Of a stretch of DNA of 64,000 nt, positions 1-8,633 are shown piece after piece. The translations under genes and the position numbers were made by a program. Position 1 is the first letter of the stretch. Each line of letters starts with the position of its first letter. The stretch covers positions 62,001 to 126,000 of the forward strand of contig JANQRZ010000013.1 of NCBI GenBank assembly GCA_028284265.1, in the 5' to 3' direction. The DNA is from Rhodothermales bacterium. GTDB lineage: Bacteria; Bacteroidota; Rhodothermia; Rhodothermales; JANQRZ01. The notes under the pieces were generated by a model. The model did not search any database. It saw nothing but the letters and a program-made list of their open reading frames with translations, and was not told the origin of the DNA.

Positions 1-58
1 TCAGCCCGAGCAAATGACGATGTTGGAGCGCGTCGATCTCGGGAGCGGCGGTGGGCAT
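1..58 (-). CDS. pyrB: Aspartate carbamoyltransferase catalytic subunit, N-terminal fragment
   Basis: Only the first 19 codons lie in the window; the rest runs off the left edge. The peptide begins MPTAAPEIDALQHRHLLGL. The HRHLLGL stretch is typical of the start of PyrB, which condenses carbamoyl phosphate with aspartate in de novo pyrimidine synthesis. It starts 14 bp downstream of the pyrR stop on the same strand, the usual pyrR-pyrB order. The family call rests on a short peptide plus this context. Confidence 0.75.
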   Translation of the reverse strand, partial: MPTAAPEIDALQHRHLLGL

Positions 59-72
59 GGAGCGTGGGAGCG

Positions 73-645
73 TTACGGAGTGCGTTCGACGAGCCACACG
101 CCATCGGCCTCGTCGATTTCGGCGAGCCGGACGCGGACCTCCTCGCCGGGCGTGGTGGGGACGGTGCGCCCGATGAAGTCGGGGCGGACGGGCAACTCGC
201 GCAGGCCTCGGTCGATGAGGGCCAGGAAGCGGACGCTGGCGGGCCGACCGAGGTCCATCAGCGCATCGAGCGCGGCCCGCGTCGTACGCCCGGTGTAGAC
301 CACGTCGTCGATGAGCACGAGGCGGCGGTCGTCCACGTCGAAGGGAATGTCGGTTGGATGGACGACGGGCTGGCGGAGGCGCTTGCGAAAGTCGTCGCGG
401 TACATCGTCGCGTCGAGAATTCCGAACGGCAGGTCGAGTCCTTCGACCGAGGCGATCTTGTCGCGGAGCCGTCGGGCGAGGTGGACCCCCCGCGTCTGCA
501 TCCCGACGAGTGCGAGCCGGTCCGCCGGTTCCGCGTCGTCGTCCAAATGCTCGACGATCTGCCGGGCCAACCGGTTGAGCGTCCGGTCGAGGTCGGCTTC
601 GTCCATGAGTTGGGCCTTGACGGTATCATCGGGGGAGAGCAGCAT
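73..645 (-). CDS. pyrR: PyrR bifunctional pyrimidine regulator / uracil phosphoribosyltransferase
   Basis: A 190-residue phosphoribosyltransferase-fold protein. The PRPP-binding signature VLIDDVVYTGRT is at residues 110-121 and the PyrR-typical GMQTRGVHLARRL is near residue 48. In the family, PyrR binds pyr mRNA in response to UMP/PRPP and often has weak UPRTase activity. I chose the ATG at 645 (MLLSPDDTV) over an in-frame ATG at 738, because the extra 31 residues read through a palindromic repeat and look non-coding. It precedes pyrB closely, so an operon is likely. I saw no clear PyrR-binding attenuator upstream, so the regulatory role is by family only. Confidence 0.9.
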   Translation of the reverse strand: MLLSPDDTVKAQLMDEADLDRTLNRLARQIVEHLDDDAEPADRLALVGMQTRGVHLARRLRDKIASVEGLDLPFGILDATMYRDDFRKRLRQPVVHPTDIPFDVDDRRLVLIDDVVYTGRTTRAALDALMDLGRPASVRFLALIDRGLRELPVRPDFIGRTVPTTPGEEVRVRLAEIDEADGVWLVERTP

Positions 646-713
646 CGCCGAAAGGTACGGAGTCCGCTCGCTGTGGGGCGAGGTCTGCGCGGTGAACTTC
701 CGACGCTTCCATG

Positions 714-876
714 TGTCATCCTGAGCGAGCGCAGACACATCGTGTCGTAGCGAGTCGAAAGGATCTCTTCAGGCACGAGCATTCGGTCTAGCGCGGCATC
801 GCGTGCTGATTCGCACCGTTGCCTCCGTAGAGATCCATTCGACTCCGGCTCTTGCGAGCCTCCGCTCAGGATGACA
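714..876. repeat. Inverted pair of TGTCATCCTGAGC-type repeats
   Basis: The left arm starts TGTCATCCTGAGCG and runs to GGATCTCT (about 768). The right end, read on the other strand, again starts TGTCATCCTGAGCG and ends GGATCTCT. The two half-elements face each other with roughly 60 bp between them. The block fills the gap between the pyrR start and the membrane gene ending at 888. It looks like a dispersed REP-like palindrome related in layout to the elements at 32380 and 59660. Confidence 0.6.
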
Positions 877-887
877 AGAGAAACGGT

Positions 888-1463
888 TCAACTGATTCTC
901 CACGGCACCGCCAGCATCACGGCCCAGCAGACGAACGCGCAGGCGTAGATCGTCCCGGCGATGAGCGGCGTGTGGTCCAGCCAGCCGAGCATTGTCAGCA
1001 TATTGCCCCAGTCGTGGCTCTCCGAGCCGAGGTTGCCGATCAGTGGGAGCGACCGCGCCTGTGCGTCGGCGGCATAGATGCTCACGTCCACGAAGCTTTG
1101 CCCGAGCCATAGCAGCGCGAGTTGGGTGCCGAGCTTGTTGTGCCAGTAGACGCCTTGGAAGACGAGCAGCGCCGGGAGGGCAAGTTGGAGGATCGTCCCG
1201 CCCGCGATCTCCAAGAACCGACCGAAGAAGCGAAAGAAGAAGTGCCCCGCCTCGTGGACGATCAGGCAAGCCGCGTGGAAGAGGGTCCACAGTGCCTCGC
1301 CGAGCCAGAAGCCGCCGCCTTCAAGCGCGAAGAGGATGGCGAAGGGAACGAGGAGGAGCGACGAGGCCCACCGTCCAAGCCAGTATCGATGCCGAGCGTC
1401 CAGCGCAATCATAGGCGGAATATCGGCGTTGTCCATTCGATGCCAAAGCGCATCGCGTATCAT
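888..1463 (-). CDS. Membrane protein with HEAGH motif (M50-like)
   Basis: A roughly 191-residue polytopic membrane protein with HEAGH at about residues 70-74 inside a hydrophobic helix (CLIVHEAGHFFFRFFG). In site-2-type zinc proteases the HExxH helix lies in the membrane in this way. Further hydrophobic segments follow (TILQLALPALLVFQG and the C-terminal YACAFVCWAVMLAV). I do not see a convincing distal NPDG-like motif, so protease activity is uncertain. It is divergent from the DUF58 gene; in-frame ATGs at 1463, 1436 and 1412 are all possible starts. Confidence 0.6.
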   Translation of the reverse strand: MIRDALWHRMDNADIPPMIALDARHRYWLGRWASSLLLVPFAILFALEGGGFWLGEALWTLFHAACLIVHEAGHFFFRFFGRFLEIAGGTILQLALPALLVFQGVYWHNKLGTQLALLWLGQSFVDVSIYAADAQARSLPLIGNLGSESHDWGNMLTMLGWLDHTPLIAGTIYACAFVCWAVMLAVPWRIS

Positions 1464-1498
1464 CCGCTCTCTGCCTTCTGCTTGCCCCTCCCTGAACC

Positions 1499-2428
1499 GT
1501 GTCCGACGCTTCGCTCCGCTACCTCGACCCCGAGACCATCTCACAACTCGACACGATGGAGTTGCGCGCGCGGCTGATCGTCGAGGGCTTCATCACCGGC
1601 CTCCACAAAAGCCCGTACCACGGATTCTCCGTCGAGTTCGCCGAGCACCGGCCCTACAACCCCGGCGACGAACTGCGGCATGTCGACTGGAAGGTGTTCG
1701 CCAAAACCGATCGCTACTACGTTAAGCAGTACGAGGAGGAGACGAACCTCCGGCACTATGTGGTTCTCGACACGAGCCAGTCGATGCGCTACCGGGGCGA
1801 GGCAGCGCTGTCGAAGCTGGAGTACGGGGCGTATCTCGCTGCCGGGCTGCACTACCTGATGGTTCGCCAGCGCGATGCCACCGGCCTCGTTGCCTTCGAC
1901 GAGTCGGTCCACACGCTCGTCCCGCCGAAGAGCACGCCGGGCGCGCTCCGCCACCTGCTTGCGCAGGTGCAAGGACTGGTCGATGCGCCGCCGCAGGCCG
2001 CGCCGAAGACCGGGGCCGCCGCTGCCCTCCACGAGGTTGCCGAGCGGATCGGGCGGCGCTCGCTTGTCGTCGTCATCACCGACCTATTCGAGAACGTCGC
2101 CGCGCACGACGACCTTTTGAAGGCGCTTCAGCACCTCCGCTACCGGGGTCACGAAGTCCTCGTCTTCCATGTTCTCGACGGGGCGACGGAGCGGCGCTTC
2201 GCCTTCCCCGACGTGCCGATGCTGTTCCGCGACATGGAGACCGGCGAGGAGGTCACGCTCCAGCCCGCCCAACTCCGTGCCAGCTACGCCGAGGCGGTCC
2301 AGACCTTCGCCGAACGCTTCCGCCGCCGCTGCCGCGAGTACAACGTCGACTTCGTCGAACTCGACACCGCCGAGCCGTACAACACGGCGCTCCTCGCCTA
2401 CCTCAACAAGCGCCGCCGGTTGTACTGA
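1499..2428 (+). CDS. DUF58 domain protein (vWA-like)
   Basis: A 309-residue cytoplasmic protein with the DUF58 core RPYNPGDELRHVDWKVFAKT, followed by a von Willebrand A-like fold whose metal site reads LDTSQSM. DUF58 proteins usually sit beside MoxR ATPases and BatA/BatB-type membrane proteins. No MoxR gene is next to it here, although a BatD-like protein appears at the far end of the window. The start is GTG at 1499. It converges tail to tail with the EcsC gene with no spacer (stop 2426-2428, opposing stop 2429-2431). Confidence 0.85.
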   Translation: MSDASLRYLDPETISQLDTMELRARLIVEGFITGLHKSPYHGFSVEFAEHRPYNPGDELRHVDWKVFAKTDRYYVKQYEEETNLRHYVVLDTSQSMRYRGEAALSKLEYGAYLAAGLHYLMVRQRDATGLVAFDESVHTLVPPKSTPGALRHLLAQVQGLVDAPPQAAPKTGAAAALHEVAERIGRRSLVVVITDLFENVAAHDDLLKALQHLRYRGHEVLVFHVLDGATERRFAFPDVPMLFRDMETGEEVTLQPAQLRASYAEAVQTFAERFRRRCREYNVDFVELDTAEPYNTALLAYLNKRRRLY

Positions 2429-3247
2429 TTACAGCCGCTCTTTGCGTTCGAGGTAGAGCGAGCGGAAGAGCATGTAGGCCGTGCGCGCCGTCTGGTCGGT
2501 GAACCAGTAGTTGACGCCTGCGCCGATGGCAGCCCCGGCAATCGGGATGAGCTGGCCGAGCTTGCGGGCAGCGAGGTTCTTCGCCAGTTCGCGCGGGACG
2601 TGGCGGTTCTGGTCGCGGAACGTCCCCGAGACGCGGCGGCCCCGGTAGCCAGTGTCGTGTGCGAACGCGGCGGCGGCGACGCTCAACTCCCGCACAGCGT
2701 CGTTCTTCGCCTGCTGACTTCCCGAAGCAGCAACGTTGTAGATCGACACGATGAGGGGCTGGAACTCAGGCTTGCGAAGCGGGAAGCCGTAGGCCCCGCC
2801 GATCTGCTGGATCACGCGGAAGTTGATCGTGAACAGCAGCGGGATGTCGGCAGCGATGAAAAGCGGCCCGCCGAGACTCGTCCCTCCGCCTTCGATGGCG
2901 GCGAGAATAGCGTTCTGACTGAAGAAGTCGCGGGCAATCGGGTCGAGGTCTTCGAGCGCTTCGTCGCGCAGATCGTCCACCGTTTCCACGTCTAGGCCGC
3001 GGGCGCGGGCCTTGTCGAGCACGTCGTCCTCTTCGTAGGTCCACTCGCTGGCTTCATTGAGGATGCCGAGGCCCTCGACGATGCCGTCGGAGAGCCGGTC
3101 GATCAGCTCCTCCGGCACGACTTGGTCGAAGGCCCAATCGACGGGCTTCATGGCGAAGTCGATGGCTTGCTGGAGGAACGACGACTCGCCGTGCTGCCAG
3201 CGCTCGATCTCGCGCTGGGCTTGCTTCTCGTACTCGGTCAGACGCAT
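2429..3247 (-). CDS. EcsC family protein
   Basis: A 272-residue protein opening MRLTEYEKQAQREIERWQ. The middle part (FFSQNAILAAIEGGGTSLGG, then FIAADIPLLFTINFRVIQQI) and the C-terminal glycine-rich hydrophobic stretch (LIPIAGAAIGAGVNYWF) match the EcsC family layout. EcsC proteins are membrane-associated with poorly defined roles, in some species linked to the EcsAB transporter. No Ecs transporter is adjacent. The start at 3247 directly abuts a stem-loop that separates it from the response-regulator gene. Confidence 0.75.
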   Translation of the reverse strand: MRLTEYEKQAQREIERWQHGESSFLQQAIDFAMKPVDWAFDQVVPEELIDRLSDGIVEGLGILNEASEWTYEEDDVLDKARARGLDVETVDDLRDEALEDLDPIARDFFSQNAILAAIEGGGTSLGGPLFIAADIPLLFTINFRVIQQIGGAYGFPLRKPEFQPLIVSIYNVAASGSQQAKNDAVRELSVAAAAFAHDTGYRGRRVSGTFRDQNRHVPRELAKNLAARKLGQLIPIAGAAIGAGVNYWFTDQTARTAYMLFRSLYLERKERL

Positions 3248-3251
3248 GGAG

Positions 3252-3303
3252 GATGGGGTCGAGGTGTCGTGAGCGGAGAGGGGCTCACGAGCAGGACCCC
3301 ATC
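3252..3303. terminator. Nested stem-loop behind the response-regulator gene
   Basis: The outer arms are GATGGGGTC (3252-3260) and GACCCCATC (3295-3303). The inner arms are TCGTGAGC (3267-3274) and GCTCACGA (3283-3290). All pairs are perfect. It lies just after the stop of the leftward response-regulator gene and just before the EcsC start. There is no T-run, so a transcription terminator is plausible but not certain. Confidence 0.5.
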
Positions 3304-3305
3304 AC

Positions 3306-4778
3306 TCAGTCTGTATTGATGTCGTACTTCTTGAGGAGCCGGTACATCGTGGCCCGTCCGATGCCGAGTTCGACGGCGGCGCGGTCTACGTTGCCCTCGC
3401 AGATCTCGTAGGCGCGTTCGACAGCCTGCTGCTTCAGCTCTTCGAGCGGGATGATCTCTTGGCTCTCGCCGAGCGAAAGCGTGGGGAGGTCGTCTCCAAC
3501 TCCGGCCTCTATACCGTCGCCGCCGGGTGCAGGTTGCGCCGGGGCTGGTTTGGGCGGGGCGGACGGTGTGCTGCCGTTGCGCTCAGTCCACGGCGTGATA
3601 CCCGTGTTGAGGTCGAGCATCAGGTCCTCGACCGTGATCTGCTCGTGGTCCGAGATGAGGATGGCGCGCTCGACGGCGTTCTTCAACTCGCGGACGTTGC
3701 CGGGCCAGTTGTAGTGGAGGATCGCCCGGCTCGCCTTCTTCGAGAGCACCTTGTCATCGAATCCGTCGCGGTCGGCCTTGTAGGCCTCGACGAAGTGGTG
3801 GGCGAGGACGAGCACGTCTTGGCCGCGCTTGCGGAGCGGGGGGAGGGTGATCGGGAACTGGAAGAGGCGGTAGTAGAGGTCCTCGCGGAAGCTGCCCTCC
3901 GCGATCATGCGGAGCACGTCTTTGTTGGTCGCCGAGATGACGCGGCAGTCGAAGGTGATCGTCTTGTCGCCACCGACGCGGGTGATCTCGCGGTTTTGGA
4001 GTGCCCGGAGGAGTTTGGCTTGGAGGTCAAGGTCGAGTTCGCCGATCTCGTCGAGGAACAGGGTGCCACCGTCGGCCTGCTCGAACTTGCCGATGTGGCG
4101 GGCATGGGCCCCCGTGAAGGAGCCTTTCTCGTGCCCGAAGAATTCCGATTCCATCAGCTCGCGCGGGATCGCGGCGCAGTTGACGACGACGAAAGGGCCA
4201 TTCTTCCGGTTCGAATTGTAGTGGATCGCCCGGGCGACCAACTCTTTGCCGGTCCCGCTCTCGCCTTGGATGGCGACCGTGAGGTCGCCGCGCAGGGTCT
4301 TGTGGAGGAGCTTGTAGACCTCCTCCATCGCCGGGCTGTCGCCGATGATCTCTTCGAGGCCGTACTTCTCGGCGACTTCGCCGCGCAGGCTCTCGACCTC
4401 GCGCGTGAGTGCCACGCGCTCCTTGACGTAGCCGACCACTTTGTCGAGCTTGACGAGGTCGTCCTGTCCCTTTGTGATGTAATCATAGGCTCCGAGCCGC
4501 ATCGCCTCGACAGCCGTCTCGACGTTGCCCTGTGCCGAGATCATCACCACCGGCAGGTCGGGCCGCTGTTTCTTGATCCGCTTCAGCGTCTCGACGCCGT
4601 CGATTCCCGGCATCATGATGTCGAGCAGGATCAGGTCGGGCGCGTCGTCGAGGTGCTTCAGGACCTCCTCGCCGCTGTGGAACACCTGGACTTCGTGGTC
4701 GGCCTCTTTGTCGAGGCGGTACGAGAGGAGGCGGGCGTAGTGCTGGTCGTCATCGACGACGAAAAGGCGGTAGGACAT
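3306..4778 (-). CDS. Sigma-54-dependent response regulator (NtrC family)
   Basis: A 490-residue three-domain activator. The receiver domain is at residues 1-120, with the phospho-acceptor Asp53 in LILLDIMMPG. The AAA+ domain has Walker A GESGTGK at 172-178, the sigma-54 contact loop GSFTGA at 219-224 and Walker B FLDEIG near 241. A proline-rich linker (about 395-430) leads to a Fis-type helix-turn-helix at the C-terminus (ELGIGRATMYRLLKKYDI). It should activate sigma-54 promoters after phosphorylation. No histidine kinase is adjacent, so it is an orphan regulator here and its targets are unknown. Confidence 0.93.
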   Translation of the reverse strand: MSYRLFVVDDDQHYARLLSYRLDKEADHEVQVFHSGEEVLKHLDDAPDLILLDIMMPGIDGVETLKRIKKQRPDLPVVMISAQGNVETAVEAMRLGAYDYITKGQDDLVKLDKVVGYVKERVALTREVESLRGEVAEKYGLEEIIGDSPAMEEVYKLLHKTLRGDLTVAIQGESGTGKELVARAIHYNSNRKNGPFVVVNCAAIPRELMESEFFGHEKGSFTGAHARHIGKFEQADGGTLFLDEIGELDLDLQAKLLRALQNREITRVGGDKTITFDCRVISATNKDVLRMIAEGSFREDLYYRLFQFPITLPPLRKRGQDVLVLAHHFVEAYKADRDGFDDKVLSKKASRAILHYNWPGNVRELKNAVERAILISDHEQITVEDLMLDLNTGITPWTERNGSTPSAPPKPAPAQPAPGGDGIEAGVGDDLPTLSLGESQEIIPLEELKQQAVERAYEICEGNVDRAAVELGIGRATMYRLLKKYDINTD

Positions 4779-4937
4779 AGGGCCGCAGACAGAGAAAAGG
4801 AGGACAATCAGGAGCCTCCCAAGTATCGCCTCTGTCTCAGATTGATAAAGCCCGTGTCTCGCTTTGCGGCGCTATTTCGGTACACCCAGCCGAACGGTAA
4901 ATCCTTCGTCTCAGATGCCGTATCCAAAGAGGCTCTA

Positions 4938-5816
4938 TTACCGAATGAAGATCAAGCCCAACGCTCCAGCAATGAAGAGGTAGTAGGCGAAGTACCGCAG
5001 GTTACCGCGCTGCACGAAGTCGATCACCACCTTGATTGCCCAGATGCCCGAGGCGTAGGCGACCATTGTTCCGAGCAGCAGCGGCAACCAGTCGATGGCG
5101 GCCTCTGCTTCCAGCAGGTCGAGCACCTGAAGCAGCGTCGCGCCGATGATGACGGGGAGCAGCATCAGGAACGAGAAGTCGGCGGCTTCCTTGCGGTCCA
5201 CGTTGAGGTAGATCGCCGTGCAGATCGTCGAGCCGGAGCGTGAGATGCCGGGGATCATTGCCGCGCCCTGCGCGAGGCCGATGAGGAGCGACTTGAGCGG
5301 GCCGAGCCGCCCGTCGGGGTGCATCCGCAGCCGGGTCAGGAGGAGGAGCACGCCCGTCACGATGAGCATGCCGCACACGAAGCGCGGGTCGCCGAAACGA
5401 GCCTCCAGCCAGTCCTTGAAGAAGACGTAGACCAGCGCCGTCGGGATCATCGAGAGCAAGATGAACGCGCCGAGTCGGAGCGCAACGACCGGCCCAGCAG
5501 GCGCGGGCGGATCATCGCCGGTCTCGTTGCTTGCGTCAATACGACCCGGACGAAGCGCCGATGCCCAGATACTCGGCTGCCGAAGTCCGGCGAAGCCGTC
5601 GGAGAGGAGGGTACCGATGCGCTGTCGGTAGACCGTCAGGATTGAGAGCGTCGTGCCGAAGTGAACGAACACCTCGAATGCCAGGGCCCCTGCGCCTTCG
5701 GGCTCAGTGATGCCGAGGAAGTACTCGCCGAGGACGAGGTGGCCGGAAGAGGAGATCGGCAGAAACTCGGCGAGGCCTTGCACCAAGCCGAGGATGATGG
5801 CTTCCCACCAAGTCAT
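4938..5816 (-). CDS. uppP: Undecaprenyl-diphosphatase UppP/BacA
   Basis: A 292-residue integral membrane enzyme that recycles undecaprenyl pyrophosphate to the monophosphate for peptidoglycan and surface-polymer synthesis. Both family signatures are present: EFLPISSSGHL at residues 17-27 and IPGISRSGST near residue 190. The length is slightly above the usual ~270 because of a loop around residues 80-105. The start MTWWEAIILGLVQGL is typical for the family. Confidence 0.95.
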   Translation of the reverse strand: MTWWEAIILGLVQGLAEFLPISSSGHLVLGEYFLGITEPEGAGALAFEVFVHFGTTLSILTVYRQRIGTLLSDGFAGLRQPSIWASALRPGRIDASNETGDDPPAPAGPVVALRLGAFILLSMIPTALVYVFFKDWLEARFGDPRFVCGMLIVTGVLLLLTRLRMHPDGRLGPLKSLLIGLAQGAAMIPGISRSGSTICTAIYLNVDRKEAADFSFLMLLPVIIGATLLQVLDLLEAEAAIDWLPLLLGTMVAYASGIWAIKVVIDFVQRGNLRYFAYYLFIAGALGLIFIR

Positions 5817-5897
5817 GCGGGGAGGGGCGAGAGAGTGAGAGAGGAGAGGTAAACGGAAGGTACGGGGCGGGAATGGGAGAGAAGAAAGAGGAGAGGG

Positions 5898-5954
5898 AAG
5901 AGATAGAGGAGAAAGCAGCGCTCTTTTCTCTCTTGTCCGTCTTTTCTATCTCTT
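5898..5954. repeat. Purine/pyrimidine-rich inverted repeat
   Basis: AAGAGATAGA (5898-5907) pairs with TCTATCTCTT (5945-5954) across a loop that itself contains a smaller palindrome around AGCGCT. The upper strand is purine-only for long stretches before the loop and pyrimidine-rich after it. The right arm overlaps the last codons of the Rqc2-like gene. It could act as a terminator or just be low-complexity sequence. Confidence 0.35.
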
Positions 5955-7610
5955 CTCTTCTTTCAGCGCCGCGGGCGCGACCGGCTCTACCATCACGACA
6001 TCTTCGCGGTCTACGCGGACGAGGCCGGGCGGGCCGCCTTTGATGGGGCGGACGTACTTCCGCTCGGTCACAGTCACTGGCACGAGCGACTGCGACTTGG
6101 CCTGGCTGAAGTATGCCGCGAGCGTCGCTGCCTGCTCGATAACTCGGCGGTCTGGAATCGCTGTTTTGTTGTCGCGCCGGATGACGACGTGCGAGCCGGG
6201 CACATCGCGGGCGTGCAGCCACAGGTCGTGCGGGCTGGCGTAGCGGGTTGTCAACTCGGCGTTGCCTTTTGCGTTCTTGCCGACCCACGCCTCGTAGCCG
6301 CCGGGGAGTGGGAAGCGACGGAACGGTTCGTTGGTCTCACTCGCACCGGGGCGACCGAGGAAAGCAGCGAGTGCCTTTTCCTCTGCTTCCAGAAAGGCTT
6401 GGAAGTCCGGCAGACGGTCGAGGTGGCGAAGTCGGGTAAGGAGATCGGCAGCGGTTTCGGCTTCGGCGTGGACGCTTTCCCAGCGGCTCTCGGCATGGCT
6501 GCGCGCCGCCCGTGTGCGGCGAGCCTTGTCGTAGTACCGCTCGGCGTTCTCGATCCCGGTGAGGGCTTCGTCGAGCGGGATGGTGAGGTCTGAACCATCA
6601 GCGAGAATGTCCGGCAGCATGATGGCGTCGTGTCCGGCGGGCTGCTGCGTGGCCTGCGCCATGAGGAGGTGCCCGTAGCGCTCGTAGGTGTCGGCGCGGC
6701 TCTCGTTGGCGAGTTCGTCCAGCATCCGGTCGGCGCTGCGGCGCAGGCGCTGGGCCGAGGCGGCGAGCTTCTTTTCGAGCGGCTCGTAGAGGGCATCGAA
6801 CCGTTGCTGCGCGAGTCGGCGGCGGGCGTAGATGCGCGTCGCCTCATCCACCGTCTCGAACCGTTCTTCGCGCAGGCCATCATCGGCGCTGCGAAGGTTG
6901 AGGAGCGCGAACGCCTCGACACTGGCACCTCGCCAGAGGATGCGCGGCGACGGGGCCGCGAGATCGGCTTCGATAGTCTGCGCGGCTTCGAACAGCGATT
7001 GACGTTCAGCTTCAGTCACGTCGCCAGGCGATTCGGCATTGACCTCAGCGCGGGCGACGGTCTCCTCGGCGAGCGTCCGGTCGAACAGGGGCATCGCCGA
7101 CTGCACGGCCTGCACCACGGTCTTCCGGTTTGTTCGCCACCGCGCCTCGAAATCAGCGAACGTCTCGACGATGGGGGCCGTCCGCGGCTCGGGCGGTGAC
7201 TCGTCTTGCCATTCATCACCCGACTGGAAACTCTCGATTACCCGACCCCCTTCGATCAGCCACACGTTGGGGCGCGGGCCGAAAAGTTGGATCTGAAATC
7301 TCAGACCACCCTCTAGCTCGACGAACACCACGCGATCCCGCTCGGTGGTTCGCACCGCTTCGACGCGACGATCGTGCGCGGTCTCGAACAGGCTCGCGCT
7401 GTTGCGCCGGGCGCGACCGTGGCCGGGGTTGCGGAACAGCAGCCGAAGCTCGGGCCGGACAATGGCGACGAGCGTCCAGTCTTCCGCGCCTGTGAGGGCG
7501 AGGGACAGCTCGGCGCGGTTTTGCGAGTAGGCGTCGGCGACGGTCGCGCCGCGCAGCGAGGCGTCCCACTCGGCGGCGAGGGCGTGGAGCGTGTAGTAGG
7601 TGAGCAGCAT
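5946..7610 (-). CDS. rqcH: Rqc2/RqcH-type NFACT protein
   Basis: A 554-residue protein of the NFACT family. The N-terminal NFACT-N domain starts LLTYYTLHALAAEWDASLRG, a coiled-coil follows at roughly 270-440, and the NFACT-R domain near the C-terminus contains the stretch LWLHARDVPGSHVVIRR. Bacterial RqcH binds split 50S subunits carrying stalled nascent chains and directs alanine tailing. I chose the ATG at 7610; a TTG at 7625 would add MAPRP only. The C-terminus ends in the Lys/Glu-rich KEEKR within the purine-rich repeat. Confidence 0.88.
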   Translation of the reverse strand: MLLTYYTLHALAAEWDASLRGATVADAYSQNRAELSLALTGAEDWTLVAIVRPELRLLFRNPGHGRARRNSASLFETAHDRRVEAVRTTERDRVVFVELEGGLRFQIQLFGPRPNVWLIEGGRVIESFQSGDEWQDESPPEPRTAPIVETFADFEARWRTNRKTVVQAVQSAMPLFDRTLAEETVARAEVNAESPGDVTEAERQSLFEAAQTIEADLAAPSPRILWRGASVEAFALLNLRSADDGLREERFETVDEATRIYARRRLAQQRFDALYEPLEKKLAASAQRLRRSADRMLDELANESRADTYERYGHLLMAQATQQPAGHDAIMLPDILADGSDLTIPLDEALTGIENAERYYDKARRTRAARSHAESRWESVHAEAETAADLLTRLRHLDRLPDFQAFLEAEEKALAAFLGRPGASETNEPFRRFPLPGGYEAWVGKNAKGNAELTTRYASPHDLWLHARDVPGSHVVIRRDNKTAIPDRRVIEQAATLAAYFSQAKSQSLVPVTVTERKYVRPIKGGPPGLVRVDREDVVMVEPVAPAALKEEKR

Positions 7611-7670
7611 CGGGCGAGGTGCCAAGCGTGGGATTCGACCTCGCCGTGCGCTCGCCCGAGGCAGGTATCG

Positions 7671-7874
7671 CTAGCTGTTCCCGCGGGTCGAAAGGCCGAA
7701 GGGCAGGTAGGCCGGGCAGGTGCCGACGAGGCTGGTGAGGATAAACACAGCAGCGACGATGCCGAGCACAATCGCTACGGTGCCGCTGATGACGCCGGTA
7801 AAGTAGAGCACGGCGACGAGTACGGCGGCGGCGACACGCAGGACGCGGTCGAGGGAGCCCATGTTCTTTTTCAT
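7671..7874 (-). CDS. DUF2892 (YgaP-like) small membrane protein
   Basis: A 67-residue protein with two hydrophobic helices. It starts MKKNMGSLDRVLRVAAA, passes GVISGTVAIVLGIVAAVFILTS, and has the family-typical tail GTCPAYLPFGLSTR. The CPxY/LPFG ending is characteristic of DUF2892 proteins, often found with rhodaneses and redox regulators. The ATG at 7874 is chosen; the longer reading to 7952 adds only a proline-rich non-family peptide. It lies downstream of the Crp/Fnr gene on the same strand with a palindrome between them. Confidence 0.8.
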   Translation of the reverse strand: MKKNMGSLDRVLRVAAAVLVAVLYFTGVISGTVAIVLGIVAAVFILTSLVGTCPAYLPFGLSTRGNS

Positions 7875-7964
7875 CGGGGTTGGCGTTGGTGGCGAGGAAT
7901 GAAAATGTGCCCGCGCAGTGCGGAACGTGTAGCGCAAGGTAGGCGCCGGCATAGGGTCCGTTCC

Positions 7965-7978
7965 GTGACTTGCGTCAC
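7965..7978. promoter_or_regulatory. Candidate Crp/Fnr operator GTGAC-N4-GTCAC
   Basis: GTGACTTGCGTCAC is a perfect inverted repeat with a 4-base centre. It sits about 90 bp upstream of the DUF2892 start, between that gene and the Crp/Fnr regulator stop. Crp/Fnr-family sites are typically TGA-N6-8-TCA dyads, so this is a good candidate site for the neighbouring regulator. Binding is inferred, not shown. Confidence 0.5.
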
Positions 7979-7985
7979 CAACCGC

Positions 7986-8633
7986 TCATCGGCGGGCTAG
8001 TCCGGCCGCGTCGCCGATGACCACGCTACCCCGGTTCAGCGTCACGAGGCCCTCGTGCTCGAACTCTTTGAGCACCCGGCTGACAACCTCGCGCGAGGTG
8101 CCGAGGTCTGCTGCGAGGGCTTCGTGCGTCCGGGATACGCGCCCGGAGGTGTCCTGCTCCGCAAGCAGATGGGCCGCGAGGCGTTCGTCCACGCGCTGGA
8201 ACGCGACCGCCTCCACCAACTCTACCACGTCGGCAAAGCGACGAGCGAGGAGGTCAAACACGTAGCCGCGCCATGCAGGCGATGCGGCGAACCATGCCCG
8301 AAACGCATCGGCAGGCACAGCGAGCGCCTCTAGGTCTGTCTCCGCTTCGGCGAACGCGGGGAAGGGGCGGGCGCTGAGTACGCAGGACGCCGTCAGAATG
8401 CAGCTTTCACCCGGACTGATGCGGTAGAGTGTGAGCGTCCGCCCGGCTGGGCTGAGGCGGTAGACCCGGCCGGTACCGTGCACGACGAGTGGGAGGTGGC
8501 GGCACCGGTCACCTTCGAGGCAAATCGGCGCTCCGGCTTCGAGGTGGAGCACGCGAGCCTCCCGGCGGAAAGACTCCTGAATTGCTGGGGCGACCTCGGA
8601 CAGAAACGGGAAGGTCTGGGCCGCGTCGAGCAT
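7986..8633 (-). CDS. Crp/Fnr family transcriptional regulator
   Basis: A 215-residue regulator. The N-terminal cyclic-nucleotide-binding-like beta barrel is at about 20-130 (LEAGAPICLEGDRCRHLPLV). A dimerisation helix and a winged HTH follow; the recognition segment is DLGTSREVVSRVLKEFEHEGLV near residues 170-192. There are few cysteines and none in an Fnr iron-sulfur pattern at the N-terminus. Its ATG overlaps the stop of the upstream TPR lipoprotein gene (ATGA, 8631-8635), so the two are probably translationally coupled. Downstream it may control the DUF2892 gene. Confidence 0.9.
   Translation of the reverse strand: MLDAAQTFPFLSEVAPAIQESFRREARVLHLEAGAPICLEGDRCRHLPLVVHGTGRVYRLSPAGRTLTLYRISPGESCILTASCVLSARPFPAFAEAETDLEALAVPADAFRAWFAASPAWRGYVFDLLARRFADVVELVEAVAFQRVDERLAAHLLAEQDTSGRVSRTHEALAADLGTSREVVSRVLKEFEHEGLVTLNRGSVVIGDAAGLARR

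Noticed and set aside
646-713. PyrR-binding attenuator upstream of pyrR
   Set aside because: I could not find the conserved anti-antiterminator loop sequence or a terminator before the pyrR start, and the available space is short.
3459-5243. A 594-codon open frame antisense to the sigma-54 regulator gene
   Set aside because: It is a shadow of the real gene and the GC-rich codon bias. The protein has no family features, while the opposite strand encodes a complete NtrC-type regulator.
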